Assembly (NCBI GenBank): GCA_036269455.1
Contig: DATARS010000227.1
Span: 1 to 13,305 of the forward strand
DNA from: CF-96 sp036269455
GTDB taxonomy: Bacteria > Chloroflexota > Dormibacteria > Aeolococcales > Aeolococcaceae
Reading direction: 5' to 3'
Length of the DNA stretch: 13,305 nucleotides
Shown: one piece after another, positions 13,297-13,305 of the stretch
How the letters are laid out: each line of letters starts with the position of its first letter
Position numbering within the stretch: the first letter of the stretch is position 1
Program-made: the position numbers and the translations under genes
The notes under the pieces: generated by a model
Database searches by the model: none
Told to the model about the DNA's origin: nothing
Seen by the model: the letters and a program-made list of their open reading frames with translations, nothing else

Positions 13297-13305
13297 CGGG
13301 CAAGG

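Noticed and set aside
1..13305. CRISPR arrays, insertion sequences, tRNA or rRNA genes
   Set aside because: No regularly spaced long repeats, transposase motifs, terminal inverted repeats or RNA gene signatures were found by eye.

Overview
The window is very GC-rich, uses GTG starts freely, and carries gene families typical of high-GC Gram-positive-like soil bacteria: a PP2C/Ser-Thr kinase pair, SARP-type winged-helix/BTAD domains, a CYP125-like P450, a Rieske oxygenase and an HtrA protease with a Pro-rich cytoplasmic tail. An actinobacterium or a related phylum such as Ca. Dormibacterota or Chloroflexota fits. No rRNA or tRNA gene was seen, so the assignment is inference.

Layout. (1) 1-234, minus: the N-terminus of a ferredoxin reductase that runs off the left edge. 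(2) 336-4849, plus: a membrane-anchored protein with an ASH-like beta-sandwich, a PP2C phosphatase, and a 977-residue protein joining Ser/Thr kinase, SARP winged helix, BTAD, one membrane segment, a four-cysteine ectodomain and a DUF4214-like tail. (3) 4959-5585, plus: a 16-codon mini-ORF three bases ahead of a RibD_C/dihydrofolate-reductase-like gene. (4) 5630-8428, minus: an OmpR-family response regulator, its histidine kinase, a 73-residue two-helix membrane protein and a 110-residue exported or anchored protein. (5) 8585-10066, minus: an HtrA/PepD-type protease ending in an intrinsic terminator. (6) 10101-13203, minus: Rieske oxygenase alpha and beta subunits followed by a P450.

How the genes work together. 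PP2C and kinase form a phosphorylation/dephosphorylation pair. The kinase carries its own DNA-binding module, resembling the mycobacterial PknH kinase and its substrate EmbR fused in one chain. HtrA next to a response regulator and histidine kinase recalls mycobacterial MprA-MprB-PepD, an envelope-stress unit. Upstream of the response regulator are five 11-bp direct repeats (consensus CTCNNAG), and the same repeats recur in the 3' end of the 73-residue gene, upstream of the 110-residue gene. In both places a similar -10-like hexamer lies six bases after the last repeat. This predicts autoregulation and at least one direct target. The Rieske/P450 operon looks like an oxidative catabolic unit for a hydrophobic, perhaps steroid- or terpenoid-like substrate. 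No ferredoxin is present, and the only reductase is the fragment at the left edge.

The least ordinary items are the kinase-SARP membrane fusion and the two phased repeat arrays.
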